Shown here: positions 1-8,756 of the stretch, one piece after another
How positions within the stretch are numbered: position 1 is the first letter of the stretch
Layout: each line of letters begins with the position of its first letter
From: an uncultured Bacteroidales bacterium
GTDB lineage: Bacteria; Bacteroidota; Bacteroidia; Bacteroidales; Bacteroidaceae
Direction: 5' to 3'
Length of the DNA: 20,375 nucleotides
Assembly: GCA_902783615.1 (NCBI GenBank)
Contig: CACZRQ010000251.1
Span: 1-20,375 of the forward strand
The notes under the pieces: model-generated
Told to the model about the DNA's origin: nothing
Seen by the model: only the letters and a program-made list of their open reading frames with translations
Databases searched by the model: none
Made by a program: the position numbers and the translations under genes

Positions 1-4
1 TGAT

Positions 5-77
5 GGTGTCATAGCTCAGTTGGTAGAGCAAAGGACTGAAAATCCTTGTGTCCCCGGTTCGATTCCTGGTGACACCA
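5..77 (+). tRNA. tRNA-Phe (anticodon GAA)
   Basis: A complete 73-nt cloverleaf can be folded by eye. The acceptor stem GGTGTCA pairs perfectly with TGACACC, and A77 is the discriminator. The D arm reads GCTC-AGTTGGTA-GAGC. The anticodon stem AAGGA/TCCTT encloses the loop CTGAAAA, giving anticodon GAA, which decodes UUC/UUU. The T arm contains GGTTCGATTCC. The 3' CCA is not encoded, since CGA follows the discriminator, so it must be added after transcription. Its promoter lies outside the window. Confidence 0.97.
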
Positions 78-103
78 CGATCATAGAAAGAGTATTAGTT
101 TGC

Positions 104-149
104 AAATAAAATTCCTGGACGACGCAAGAAGTTCAGGGTTTTATTTTTT
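104..149 (+). terminator. Rho-independent terminator after tRNA-Phe
   Basis: CCTGGAC (114-120) pairs with GTTCAGG (131-137), with one G-U pair. The stem is extended by an A-rich left flank facing the T-rich right flank, and it is followed by TTTTATTTTTT. It sits just after the tRNA and before the next promoter, so it most likely ends the tRNA transcript. Confidence 0.75.
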
Positions 150-175
150 GATCCCATTTGTTTTTCTTACCTTTG
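147..175 (+). promoter_or_regulatory. Bacteroidota-type promoter for the rhamnosidase-like gene
   Basis: A -7 element TACCTTTG (168-175) matches TAnnTTTG exactly. TTTG at 147-150 could serve as the -33 element with a 17-nt spacer, somewhat shorter than the usual 19-20. Transcription would start near 182, about 20 nt before the ATG at 201. The -33 box overlaps the T-run of the upstream terminator. Confidence 0.6.
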
Positions 176-200
176 CTTTCGGAATTAAATAGAACAAGAT

Positions 201-2603
201 ATGAAAAAGCTATCATTCCTTTTTGTGGCGCTGATGCTTTGTATGGGCATGTCGGCTCAGATTCACCTGACCGGCTACAACCAGCATCTCATCAACCCTG
301 ATTTGCTGACGAAGAACTGGAAAGCCTTGTGGATTTCGGCCGATGATGCCAATCTGAAAGATTATGGCGTGTATCACTTCCGCAAGACCCTCTCGCTGAC
401 AGAGAAACCTCAGCAATATGTGATTCATGTTTCGGCCGACAACCGTTATAAACTGTTTGTGAACGGACAGTTGGCGTCGTTAGGTCCTGCCAGAAGCGAC
501 ATCAAGAACTGGAACTTCGAGACGGTGGACATTGCTCCTTACCTGAAGGCTGGAGATAACCAGATTGCTGCTGTGGTATGGAACTTTGCCGATGATAAGC
601 CTGTGGCTCAGATGACTGGAGGCTCTGCCATCTTCATCGTGCAAGGCAATACAGACGCAGAGAAAGGCATCAATACCGACCGTAGCTGGAAGGCCGTTAA
701 AAACACAGCCTACTCGGCTATTCCAGTAGGTTACATGGACGTGATGGGCTACTATGCTGCAGGTTCCACAGAAAAGATTGATGCCAGCAAATATCCTTGG
801 GGTTGGGAACAGGCTGGCTTCGACGACAGCAACTGGAAGAACGCCAAAGGCACCATGCCTGGTGCACCCAAAGGTATGGCCGATGATACTTCATTACCCC
901 TTATCCCCTCACCCATTCCACAATTGGAGCGCACTCCCATGCGACTGGCAACGGTTCGCATAGCAGAGGGAGTAAAAGTGCCCGATGGCTTCTTGAAACA
1001 ACCTGTCAGTGTGACGATTCCTGCCAACACACAAGCCAAACTTCTGCTCGACAACGAGGTGCTTACCACTGGCTACCTCAATCTGTTGTATGGCAAGGGC
1101 AAGGGTGCAGAGATTAAAATCAGGTATGCAGAATCGTTGTTCGATGTGAACGAAAAGGGTCGCCTCGCTGGAGGGAAAGGCAATCGCAACGAGGTGGAAG
1201 GCAAGCAATTTGTTGGCTATAACGACATCATCTTAGCCGATGGAGGCACCGAACGACAGTTCACCCCACTCTGGTGGCGCACCTGGCGCTATGTGCAGTT
1301 AGACATCAAGACGGGTGATGAACCATTGGAAATCAAAGACATAAACTATATCTTCAGTGCATATCCATTCCAGTTGGCCAGCTCATTCAATGCGCCAGGC
1401 AACGACCTCTACAATCGCCTGATTGAGGTGGGATGGCGCACGGCTCGCCTCTGTGCCAACGAAACCTACATGGACTGTCCGTATTATGAGCAGCTGATGT
1501 ATTTTGGCGACACCCGCATCCAGACGATGCTCACCATGTATAACACACGCGATGCATATATGGTGAAAAATGCCATTGAGATGGGACGCCACTCGATGAA
1601 CAACGAAGGTATCACGCTGAGTCGCTATCCAGACGATCTGGGTCAGCTCATTCCATCATACGCCCTCTCGTGGATTGGCATGATCTACGACTATTGGATG
1701 ATGCGAGGAGATGAAGCCTACGTGAAGACCCTCTTGCCAGCTGCCCGTAGCATCTTGGCTTGGTATGAGTCGTTCCTGAAAGAGGACTATAGCCTCGACT
1801 TGATTCCTTACTGGTATTTCTGCGACTGGTCGAAAGGATTCCAACGTGGTGTGATTCCTCGTGAGGAAAAGGGCAACTCTGCCTTCCAGGACCTGATGTA
1901 TCTGTTGGCACTCGACGAAACCATCAAGATGGAGGAAGCCTTTGGCATTGAAGGCATGGCCGACCATTACGAAGACATTGCCGAGCATATCCGTGAGGGC
2001 ATCAACGCCAAATATTGGGATGCAGGCAAGCAACTTTATGCCGATACGCACGACCATCGCAACTACTCGCAACACTCTAACATTCTGGCCATTCTGGCTG
2101 GTATCGTCAAGGGAGACGAAGCCAAGGCTTTGTGCGAGCGCATCCTAAAGGACGATAGCCTGAACCAGGCAACCATCTATTTCCAATATTACCTACACAT
2201 GGCGATGGACAAGGTGGGTTGCAGTGATTTGTTGCTGGATCACATTTCCACCTACACCGATTTGTTTAAGGTGGGACTCACCACAGCTATGGAGGAGCCA
2301 GAGCCCAGTCGTAGCGATTGCCACGCTTGGAGTGCCAGCATGAACATTGAGTTTTTGCGCATGGTGTTGGGCATCCATAGCGATGCACCAGCTTTCAAGA
2401 AGGTATTGATTACACCTGCTTTGGGTAAGCTGACAGAGGCCAGTGGCTCGATGCCTCATCCATTGGGCGACATTCAGGTGAGCTACAAGCAAGGAAAGAA
2501 GTTAGAGGCTACCATCACCCTCCCCCAAGGACTCACGGGTACTTTGCGATATAATGGCAAGGATCATGAGTTGAAGGGTGGTGTGAATACTTTTAAACTA
2601 TGA
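201..2603 (+). CDS. Secreted alpha-L-rhamnosidase-like glycoside hydrolase (GH78-type, six-hairpin fold)
   Basis: An 800-residue protein with a Sec signal peptide (residues 1-19, hydrophobic core, then MSAQ), so it is probably periplasmic. Residues about 40-250 look like a beta-sandwich module with a sugar-binding-type segment (YKLFVNGQ). A second beta module reaches about 390, with WWRTWRYVQL. An (alpha/alpha)6 catalytic domain then carries DCPYYEQLMYFGD (425-437) and, near the C-terminal side, a segment with Glu698/Glu699 followed by SDCHAWSAS. These correspond to the DCPxRE...GD and CHAWSA signatures of bacterial alpha-L-rhamnosidases. By family it would remove terminal rhamnose from plant or microbial glycans. 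The canonical Arg before Glu430 is Tyr, so the sugar specificity is uncertain. The gene overlaps the next by 4 nt (ATGA), suggesting translational coupling. No SusC/SusD pair is visible nearby. The start at 201 is favoured by the signal peptide and the promoter distance. Confidence 0.8.
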   Translation: MKKLSFLFVALMLCMGMSAQIHLTGYNQHLINPDLLTKNWKALWISADDANLKDYGVYHFRKTLSLTEKPQQYVIHVSADNRYKLFVNGQLASLGPARSDIKNWNFETVDIAPYLKAGDNQIAAVVWNFADDKPVAQMTGGSAIFIVQGNTDAEKGINTDRSWKAVKNTAYSAIPVGYMDVMGYYAAGSTEKIDASKYPWGWEQAGFDDSNWKNAKGTMPGAPKGMADDTSLPLIPSPIPQLERTPMRLATVRIAEGVKVPDGFLKQPVSVTIPANTQAKLLLDNEVLTTGYLNLLYGKGKGAEIKIRYAESLFDVNEKGRLAGGKGNRNEVEGKQFVGYNDIILADGGTERQFTPLWWRTWRYVQLDIKTGDEPLEIKDINYIFSAYPFQLASSFNAPGNDLYNRLIEVGWRTARLCANETYMDCPYYEQLMYFGDTRIQTMLTMYNTRDAYMVKNAIEMGRHSMNNEGITLSRYPDDLGQLIPSYALSWIGMIYDYWMMRGDEAYVKTLLPAARSILAWYESFLKEDYSLDLIPYWYFCDWSKGFQRGVIPREEKGNSAFQDLMYLLALDETIKMEEAFGIEGMADHYEDIAEHIREGINAKYWDAGKQLYADTHDHRNYSQHSNILAILAGIVKGDEAKALCERILKDDSLNQATIYFQYYLHMAMDKVGCSDLLLDHISTYTDLFKVGLTTAMEEPEPSRSDCHAWSASMNIEFLRMVLGIHSDAPAFKKVLITPALGKLTEASGSMPHPLGDIQVSYKQGKKLEATITLPQGLTGTLRYNGKDHELKGGVNTFKL

Positions 2604-2995
2604 AAGCTATGAAACTCAATAAAGTACATCACATTGCAGTGCTTTGCTCAAACTACCAGTGCAGTCTTCAGTTCTACACCCAGGTGTTGGGACTGGAGGT
2701 GTTGGGTGAGCACTACAGGGCTGAACGTGACTCTTACAAGACCGACCTCGCTCTGCATGGAGAGTTTGTGATTGAGCTGTTTTCGTTTCCCAACCCACCC
2801 CAGCGACTGAGTCATCCAGAAGCAACTGGTCTGCGCCATCTGGCGTTCGAGGTGGATGATATCGATGTCAATCTCATGGAGTTGGACAAGATGGGGATTG
2901 AGCATGAGGCTCCTCGCACAGACCCCTATTCTGGCAAACGCTTCGTGTTCTTCTCCGACCCCGATGGCTTGCCGATAGAGTTTTATGAAAGGTAA
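2600..2995 (+). CDS. VOC/glyoxalase-fold metalloprotein (YaeR/GloA2-like)
   Basis: A 131-residue protein with the two beta-alpha-beta-beta-beta repeats of the vicinal oxygen chelate superfamily. Probable metal ligands are His11 (HHIAVL), Glu59 (VIELF), His80 (LRHLAFEV) and Glu127 (PIEFYE), the H-E-H-E pattern of glyoxalase I-like proteins. It resembles the small YaeR-type group more than true glyoxalase I, and its substrate cannot be read from the sequence. No signal peptide is seen, so it is cytoplasmic. The ATG at 2600 overlaps the stop of the rhamnosidase-like gene; a second in-frame ATG at 2609 (MKLNKVHH) is an equally good start. Pairing with a glycosidase may be operonic convenience, or it may detoxify or isomerise a sugar-derived carbonyl; that is inference. 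Confidence 0.85.
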   Translation: MKAMKLNKVHHIAVLCSNYQCSLQFYTQVLGLEVLGEHYRAERDSYKTDLALHGEFVIELFSFPNPPQRLSHPEATGLRHLAFEVDDIDVNLMELDKMGIEHEAPRTDPYSGKRFVFFSDPDGLPIEFYER

Positions 2996-3036
2996 AAAAG
3001 GTAATGATACAATAAGAAGTAGTATTACGTTTGCAT

Positions 3037-3069
3037 CCCCTAAGCGTCGTGAGACGGTTAGGGGTTTTT
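3037..3069 (+). terminator. Strong Rho-independent terminator
   Basis: CCCCTAA (3037-3043) pairs with TTAGGGG (3058-3064). Inside it, CGTC (3045-3048) pairs with GACG (3053-3056) around a GTGA tetraloop, with one G/G mismatch between the two stems. TTTTT follows at 3065-3069. It closes the rhamnosidase/VOC transcript. Confidence 0.88.
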
Positions 3070-3087
3070 AATTAATAATAAATAGGT

Positions 3088-3119
3088 ATTGTGTACTTTA
3101 TTTATTTTATTTATCTTTG
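3088..3119 (+). promoter_or_regulatory. Bacteroidota-type promoter for the efflux operon
   Basis: The -7 element TATCTTTG (3112-3119) matches TAnnTTTG exactly. TTG within TATTG (3088-3091) lies 20 nt upstream as the -33 box. Predicted initiation near 3126 leaves a leader of about 23 nt before the ATG at 3149. I see no obvious operator palindrome around it. Confidence 0.7.
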
Positions 3120-3148
3120 CACCCGAATATATAGAGATGTAATCAAGA

Positions 3149-4264
3149 ATGTTTCTAATGAAATATAAATTGCTTGTGCTGACAATCTTTGCATCAGCAT
3201 TTTGGGGATGTAATGGACATCACGATTCAGATGAAAGTGCATCAAGTCCTGAGTTTGTGTCAACTGAGAACGGTGTGATTGTTGTACCAGAATCGCAACT
3301 CTCGAAGAAAATAAAATTGGCTGTCATCGAACCACAAACGCTGGACATACAGTTTCGAACTACAGCCTCGGTAGGTCCAAAGTCAGGAAGCATCGCCGAT
3401 ATAGGACTACCTTTCGGAGGAAGGGTTGTTCGCTCGTTTGTCAAATTGGGCGATCAGGTAGGTCGTGGCCAGACGCTTTTCGAAGTCAATTCTTCCGATT
3501 ACATGGAGGCAGTGAAAGCTTACCTTGAAGGCCGTAGCGCATCCGATCTTGCCATAGCCAACCAACGAAGAAAAGAAACCCTCTACCAAAGAGGCATGCT
3601 TTCAGATCGCGAATGGGAGGAAATATGTGCAGAAACCCGCAACGCAGAGAATGCTTGTGAGATAGCTCGCCGAAGCCTGGCCCAATTCAATGTTGATCCC
3701 GCATCGGTGCATGCAGGTGAACCATTGAAGGTAGTTTCTCCGATTGCTGGACGTGTGGTTCGCAACGACCTGGTTATTGGCGGCTATCTCGACGAGGAAG
3801 ACGATGCCCCCATGACTGTGGCCGACCTCTCAACCGTGTGGGTCACGGCCAATGTAAAAGCTGCTCAGGTGATTGGACTGATGCCAGGACAGATGGTAAA
3901 AGTGGAGATAGATGCAAGTCATCAAGTGGAAGGGAAAATATTCTATGTGGGTGAGCTGTTGGACGAGAAGACTCGCACACTTCCTGTGGTCATTGAATGT
4001 GTTAATACAGAACGAGTGCTGAAACCTGGCATGTTTGTCAATGCAGTCTTTCTACGCCACACAGAATCAGCATTGACCATTCCCTCATCTGCCATCTTTC
4101 AAGGAGAAGGGGGCAAATTTGTGTATGTGCAGGACTCTCCCGGACACTTCAACAAGGTTCAAGTGGTGGTGGAAAACATAGAAAAGGGATTGACTTGTGT
4201 ATTGTCAGGCCTTACAGGTGGAGAAACCGTAATTGTTGACGGTGGCATTTATTTAAGCGAGTAA
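3149..4264 (+). CDS. RND efflux periplasmic adaptor lipoprotein (membrane fusion protein, CzcB/CusB-like)
   Basis: A 371-residue adaptor linking the inner-membrane pump to the outer-membrane channel. A lipoprotein signal ends at Cys21 (SAFWGC). The lipobox is loose, with Trp-Gly before Cys, which Bacteroidota tolerate. Lipoyl half-motifs lie at about 82-115 (GGRVVRSFVKLGDQVGRGQ) and 194-228 (SPIAGRVV, GGYLDEEDD). An alpha-helical hairpin spans about 116-190 and a beta-barrel about 229-305 (VWVTANV, LKPGMFVNAVF). A short His/Asp segment (HHDSD, 24-28) follows the lipidated Cys and could touch metal, but it is much shorter than the metal-binding tails of some CzcB proteins. The gap to the pump gene is 5 nt, so the operon is tight. 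The start at 3149 and an in-frame ATG at 3158 are both possible; either keeps the signal peptide. Confidence 0.88.
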   Translation: MFLMKYKLLVLTIFASAFWGCNGHHDSDESASSPEFVSTENGVIVVPESQLSKKIKLAVIEPQTLDIQFRTTASVGPKSGSIADIGLPFGGRVVRSFVKLGDQVGRGQTLFEVNSSDYMEAVKAYLEGRSASDLAIANQRRKETLYQRGMLSDREWEEICAETRNAENACEIARRSLAQFNVDPASVHAGEPLKVVSPIAGRVVRNDLVIGGYLDEEDDAPMTVADLSTVWVTANVKAAQVIGLMPGQMVKVEIDASHQVEGKIFYVGELLDEKTRTLPVVIECVNTERVLKPGMFVNAVFLRHTESALTIPSSAIFQGEGGKFVYVQDSPGHFNKVQVVVENIEKGLTCVLSGLTGGETVIVDGGIYLSE

Positions 4265-4269
4265 AAACA

Positions 4270-7200
4270 ATGGAACGCCTCATTACATTTGTTCTCAAGC
4301 GAAGAGGGCTTATTGCCGTTATCTTTCTGGTAGTATCATTGTTCGGAATCTATTCCTGGACAAGACTTTCCATTGATGCTTACCCAGATATTGCCGACGT
4401 CACCGTACAAGTTGTTACTCAGGTGCCAGGACTGGCAGCTGAAGAAGTTGAACAGCAGATTTCCATTCCTTTGGAACGAGCGCTTTACGGACTTCCTTCG
4501 CTTGACATCATGCGAAGCAAAAACGCTTTCGGCCTGTCTATCATCGTCCTTGTCTTTCAAGACGGGACTGAAGACTATTGGGCACGACAACGGGTACGCG
4601 AGTGCATCGAAGGAGTTGATCTGCCATACGGAGCTGAACCTGAGCTCAATCCTCTCACATCGCCTACTGGCGAGATATACCGTTATGTACTGGTAGGGTC
4701 AGGAAAGTCACTGCGTGAACTGACGGAAATCAACAAATGGACGGTAATTCCAGCTCTGCAGCAGGTTCAAGGCGTAGCAGCCGTTAGTAATTATGGCGGT
4801 CTGACCACCCAGTACCAGCTTGAAATAGATCCTCAACGTTTAGCTGCATACGACCTGTCGCTTTCAGATGTAGAGGAAGCACTGGAGAACAACAATTCCA
4901 ATGCGGGTGGCAGCATGATTAGCATGGGTGACGAAAGCTATGTAGTACGTGGCGTGGGCTTGATACGAGACTTGGAAGATATGGGCAACGTCGTAGTCAA
5001 GAACGAGGACGGAATCCCAATTTTCCTGCACGACTTAGGTGAGCTGCGCTATGGTAACCTGGAGCGAAAAGGCATCTTGGGCTATGTGGACGACGACATC
5101 TCCATCAGCGATGGCGTAGAAGGCATCGTGCAGATGTTGCGTTATCAGAATCCATCGCAGGTGTTGGAAAAAGTACACAAGGTTGTGGATGAACTGAATC
5201 GAGAAGGTTTACCGGAAGGAGTGGAAATCCGCACTTTCATGGATCGTACGAATTTGGTTGGCACCACCCTCAGCACCGTTGAGCACACCTTGCTCTTCGG
5301 TATGCTGCTGGTCATCGGCATTCTGCTCATCTTCCTTGGAAGTCCTAAGAGTGCGCTCATCGTTGCCTCCACTATTCCAATCTCGCTTCTGGTAGCCTTC
5401 ATCTTGATGCATTTGACAGGCATTCCAGCCAACCTACTGAGTTTGGGAGCCATAGACTTTGGCATACTGGTGGATGGTTCCATCGTGATGATTGAGACCA
5501 TATTGAAACTGCGTGAGGAAGACCCGACAAAACCACTTACCGGTCAGGACACACTCCAACGCATCTTGGAAGTGGCCAAACCGATTTTCTTCGCTACACT
5601 CATTATCATCGTGGCCTACATGCCCCTGTTCGCTTTTGAGCGCATTGAGAAGAAGCTCTTCACCCCGATGGCTTTTACCGTTGGCTATGCTCTGGTAGGT
5701 GCTCTTTCAGTGGCATTGCTGCTGATACCAGGCCTTGCATACACCATCTACCGCAAGCCTCAGAAAGTCTATCACAACAAGGTAGTGACCAGACTGAACA
5801 CATTTTACAGGATACAAACTGATTTACTGCTCGATACGCCCAAGAGAATCTATTACGGCATTGCAGTTGTGCTCGTTGCCGTGATTGTAATGATTATTAC
5901 CGTAGGCAAGGACTTCCTTCCGAATCTCGACGAAGGTGGAATTTGGATTCAAGTACAGACACCTCCAGGCATCTCTTTGGAAAAATCCACGAAAATGGCA
6001 GATGAACTGCGAAACAAGCTGAAGGAGTTTGACGAGGTGTCGTATGTGATGACACAGGAAGGACGAGATGACGAAGGTGCCGAGGCGTTCACCTCATCGC
6101 ATATTGAAGTGTGTGTTGGATTGAAACCCTACTCACAATGGAAGTGGGGTAAGAACAAGGACGACCTCATAGCCCAGATGGCAGACACCATTGCCCAGAT
6201 GCCGGGCTATCGCGTGGGTTTCTCTCAGCCGATTATCGATATGGTGATGGATCAGATTGCCGGCTCACACAGTGATTTGGCTATGAAGATATATGGCGAA
6301 GACCTGACTGAAGGTCGTCGCATAGCTGAAGAGGTGGAACAAATCATTGCAAGCATCCCGGGTGCAACTGATGTGATTATCGATCAGGAACCTCCACTGC
6401 CACAACTCCAGATTACAGCTGACCGTGAGAAAGCTGCTTTTTATGGTACCAATATTGCTGAAATTGCACAACTGGTGGAAACTGCTATAGGTGGTCGAGC
6501 TGTCTCGAAAATCTACATCGACAATCGCGTCTATGACGTCATCTGCCGCTTCCGTGAAGATGTGCGCGACACCCCTGAGAAGATTGCTGCACTGACACTT
6601 CCCACAGCATCTGGTTCACGTATCCCACTCTCTGCTGTAGCTGAGGTAAACACGCGTTTGGGTGCCAGCTTCATCGCACGAGAAATGGGTAAAAGACAGT
6701 TGACTGTTCGCGTCAACTTACGTGGAAAAGATCTGTCATCTTTCTTGGATGAAGCCAACACCAAGATACGCAACAATGTGAAATACGACCATACAAAGCA
6801 CACACTCAAGTGGGACGGACAGTTTGAGAACCAACAACGAGCCTACACCCGACTGGCCATCATCATTCCGTTCGTACTGGCAATCATGTACATTCTACTG
6901 TACGGAGCATTCCATGATTTCCGACAGGCAGGCTTACTCATAGTGCTGTTACCTCTATCTCTCTTTGGTGGCCTACTCGCTCTCAACTTACGAGGAATGA
7001 CCTTTAACGTATCTTCTGCCGTCGGATTCATAGCCCTTTTCGGCTTGACTATCCAGAACGGAGTGATTATGATTTCACACATTAATCATCTGCGTGGAAG
7101 GGGAGCCGATTTGCGTACTGCCGTTATAGGGGGCGCATCCCATCGTCTCCGTCCTGTGCTGATGACAGCTACGGTGGCCATCCTCGGCTTGCTGCCAGCT

Positions 7201-7371
7201 TCAATGGCAACAGGTATCGGGTCGGATGTACAACGTCCGTTGGCTACTGTCATCGTTTATGGTTTACTTTTCTCAACCATCATCACTTTGTATATTTTAC
7301 CAACGCTCTATTATCGCATGGAAAGCCTACGAGAGCAAAAAACCGTTACGAAAGATGAAGAAGATTTCTAA
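4270..7371 (+). CDS. Heavy-metal-type RND efflux pump (CzcA/CusA family)
   Basis: A 1033-residue inner-membrane proton antiporter, the usual family length. It starts with a cytoplasmic helix and TM1 (residues about 1-30), then the first periplasmic porter loop, TM2-TM7, a second porter loop and TM8-TM12. The TM4 segment AIDFGILVDGSIVMIE carries Asp396, Asp402 and Glu409, spaced exactly as in the D-x5-D-x6-E proton relay of metal-exporting RND pumps (HME-RND), unlike the Asp-Asp pair of drug pumps. By family it would export a metal cation such as Zn, Co, Cd, Ni or Cu/Ag; the sequence alone does not tell me which. It sits between its adaptor (5-nt gap) and its channel (17-nt overlap), so a complete tripartite export system is present. 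Confidence 0.92.
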   Translation: MERLITFVLKRRGLIAVIFLVVSLFGIYSWTRLSIDAYPDIADVTVQVVTQVPGLAAEEVEQQISIPLERALYGLPSLDIMRSKNAFGLSIIVLVFQDGTEDYWARQRVRECIEGVDLPYGAEPELNPLTSPTGEIYRYVLVGSGKSLRELTEINKWTVIPALQQVQGVAAVSNYGGLTTQYQLEIDPQRLAAYDLSLSDVEEALENNNSNAGGSMISMGDESYVVRGVGLIRDLEDMGNVVVKNEDGIPIFLHDLGELRYGNLERKGILGYVDDDISISDGVEGIVQMLRYQNPSQVLEKVHKVVDELNREGLPEGVEIRTFMDRTNLVGTTLSTVEHTLLFGMLLVIGILLIFLGSPKSALIVASTIPISLLVAFILMHLTGIPANLLSLGAIDFGILVDGSIVMIETILKLREEDPTKPLTGQDTLQRILEVAKPIFFATLIIIVAYMPLFAFERIEKKLFTPMAFTVGYALVGALSVALLLIPGLAYTIYRKPQKVYHNKVVTRLNTFYRIQTDLLLDTPKRIYYGIAVVLVAVIVMIITVGKDFLPNLDEGGIWIQVQTPPGISLEKSTKMADELRNKLKEFDEVSYVMTQEGRDDEGAEAFTSSHIEVCVGLKPYSQWKWGKNKDDLIAQMADTIAQMPGYRVGFSQPIIDMVMDQIAGSHSDLAMKIYGEDLTEGRRIAEEVEQIIASIPGATDVIIDQEPPLPQLQITADREKAAFYGTNIAEIAQLVETAIGGRAVSKIYIDNRVYDVICRFREDVRDTPEKIAALTLPTASGSRIPLSAVAEVNTRLGASFIAREMGKRQLTVRVNLRGKDLSSFLDEANTKIRNNVKYDHTKHTLKWDGQFENQQRAYTRLAIIIPFVLAIMYILLYGAFHDFRQAGLLIVLLPLSLFGGLLALNLRGMTFNVSSAVGFIALFGLTIQNGVIMISHINHLRGRGADLRTAVIGGASHRLRPVLMTATVAILGLLPASMATGIGSDVQRPLATVIVYGLLFSTIITLYILPTLYYRMESLREQKTVTKDEEDF

Positions 7372-8593
7372 GCTACCGTTCGTTCTGCTCTTTCTGGGTT
7401 TCATTGCCCAGACAGTCAATGCACAGGAATATTCGGATTACATGAACGCCGTTGAAAGTAAAAACGCTACCTTTTTGGCTGAACGCTATAATGTGAGTAT
7501 TGCTGAAGCTCAGACATCTGCAGCCCGTGTGTTCAATGATCCAACGCTTTCGATTGAATATGGCAACAACCAAGACTGGTCTCTGCAAATGGGCCAATCG
7601 GTGGAAGTAGGTCTTTCCTATTTATTCAATTTGGGCAATGTACGTCGGGCACGCATCAATGTAGCTCGAAGCGAGGAGGAAATCACCCGAGCAGCCATCG
7701 ATGACTGGTTCCGCAATTTGAAGGCCGATGCCACCATCGCTTGGATTCATGCGCAAGAATCACGTGCTTTGATGGAAATAAAACGTTCATCTTATGAAAG
7801 CATGCTGAAGGTGGCTGAAAACGATAGCATCCGTTTATCAATTGGCGATGGAAGCCTTATTGACGCACGTCAATCACAGATTGAATCAAAAGCTTTATAT
7901 GCCGAATATCTCGCTGCTGATGCCGAATATGCAAATGCGTTGCAAACACTTTCATTATATGCAGGAGGTCTTACGTTTCATAATGTATCAGAAGATAATG
8001 TCATGCTGGCACTCCCATCGAGTTCTGCTCAGGAAATAGTGGAACTGGCACTGGAGAACCGAGCTGACTTGCGCTCTGCCGAGTTGTCACGTACACTATC
8101 CGAACGGAATCTGGCTTTGGTAAAGGCATCACGTGCGCCAGAAATTGAACTGAGTTTGGGCTATTCTTATAATAAGGAAGTACGTAATGAAATAGCTCCT
8201 GCGCCAACATATCACGGACTTACCATAGGCGTATCATTCCCATTGAAATTCTCACGACTCAATCGAGGTGAACGCTTGGCAGCCGAACGTACTGCACAAC
8301 AGGCTGATGCGGCTTACGAAGCTGCAAAACAACAGATTATCACAGAAGTTCAGCAAGCATTTGTATCCTGGCAATCGGCAACCAAGGTTGCACAGGAGTG
8401 TTCTGCCTCTATGCTGGAAGATGCAACATCCATCCTTGAGAACCGTCGTACTGCCTATATGCAAGGAGATTCATCGTTGCTTGATTACCTAATGGCCGTC
8501 AGGGTCTATAATGACACTGCAGAACAATGCATTGCAGCTAAAGCAGGCTTGGCAACAGCCACGACCGAACTTCTGCGTGCCATAGGACTTTAA
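7355..8593 (+). CDS. Outer membrane efflux channel (TolC/CzcC-like)
   Basis: A 412-residue outer-membrane factor. I place the start at the ATG at 7355, giving MKKISKLPFVLLFLGF and a normal signal peptide ending near VNAQ. The open frame extends upstream to 7226, but that part lies inside the pump gene and encodes no signal sequence. The protein has two repeated helical domains typical of TolC-family trimers: long amphipathic Ala/Glu-rich helices (for example 'ALMEIKRSSYESMLKVAE' and 'AAKQQIITEVQQAFVSW') and beta segments (LSIEYGNNQ, IELSLGYSY, GLTIGVSFPL). It overlaps the pump gene by 17 nt, so it is probably translationally coupled. It is the last gene of the operon, followed by a terminator at 8602-8643. 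Confidence 0.88.
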   Translation: MKKISKLPFVLLFLGFIAQTVNAQEYSDYMNAVESKNATFLAERYNVSIAEAQTSAARVFNDPTLSIEYGNNQDWSLQMGQSVEVGLSYLFNLGNVRRARINVARSEEEITRAAIDDWFRNLKADATIAWIHAQESRALMEIKRSSYESMLKVAENDSIRLSIGDGSLIDARQSQIESKALYAEYLAADAEYANALQTLSLYAGGLTFHNVSEDNVMLALPSSSAQEIVELALENRADLRSAELSRTLSERNLALVKASRAPEIELSLGYSYNKEVRNEIAPAPTYHGLTIGVSFPLKFSRLNRGERLAAERTAQQADAAYEAAKQQIITEVQQAFVSWQSATKVAQECSASMLEDATSILENRRTAYMQGDSSLLDYLMAVRVYNDTAEQCIAAKAGLATATTELLRAIGL

Positions 8594-8601
8594 ATCCCTA
8601 C

Positions 8602-8643
8602 AAAAAGAGAGAGACATGAAAGCAGGTTTTCATGTCTCTTTTC
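8602..8643. terminator. Bidirectional terminator between efflux operon and tRNA-Arg
   Basis: The left arm AGAGACATGAAA pairs with the right arm TTTCATGTCTCT around a short GCAGG-type loop. An A-run lies on the left and TTTT on the right, so a U-tract follows the hairpin on either strand. It can end both the plus-strand efflux transcript and the minus-strand tRNA-Arg transcript. Confidence 0.85.
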
Positions 8644-8648
8644 CTATG

Positions 8649-8722
8649 TGATTCCGATGCGATTCGAACGCATGACCCACAGCTTAGAAGGCTGTTGCTC
8701 TATCCAGCTGAGCTACGGAACC
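8649..8722 (-). tRNA. tRNA-Arg (anticodon TCT)
   Basis: A 74-nt cloverleaf on the minus strand. Acceptor stem GGTTCCG pairs with CGGAATC, with one G-U pair, and the discriminator is A. The D arm contains GCTC-AGCTGGATA-GAGC. The anticodon stem ACAGC/GCTGT encloses CTTCTAA, giving TCT, which reads AGA/AGG. The T arm is GCG-TTCGAAT-CGC. CCA is not encoded. Confidence 0.97.
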
Positions 8723-8756
8723 ATCCTTGAAATATCCATCTGTCGATTTTCGGGTG

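Noticed and set aside
7226..7354. Longer start for the outer-membrane channel gene, adding 43 residues
   Set aside because: The extra residues lie inside the pump gene and would precede a perfect signal peptide that begins at the Met encoded at 7355.
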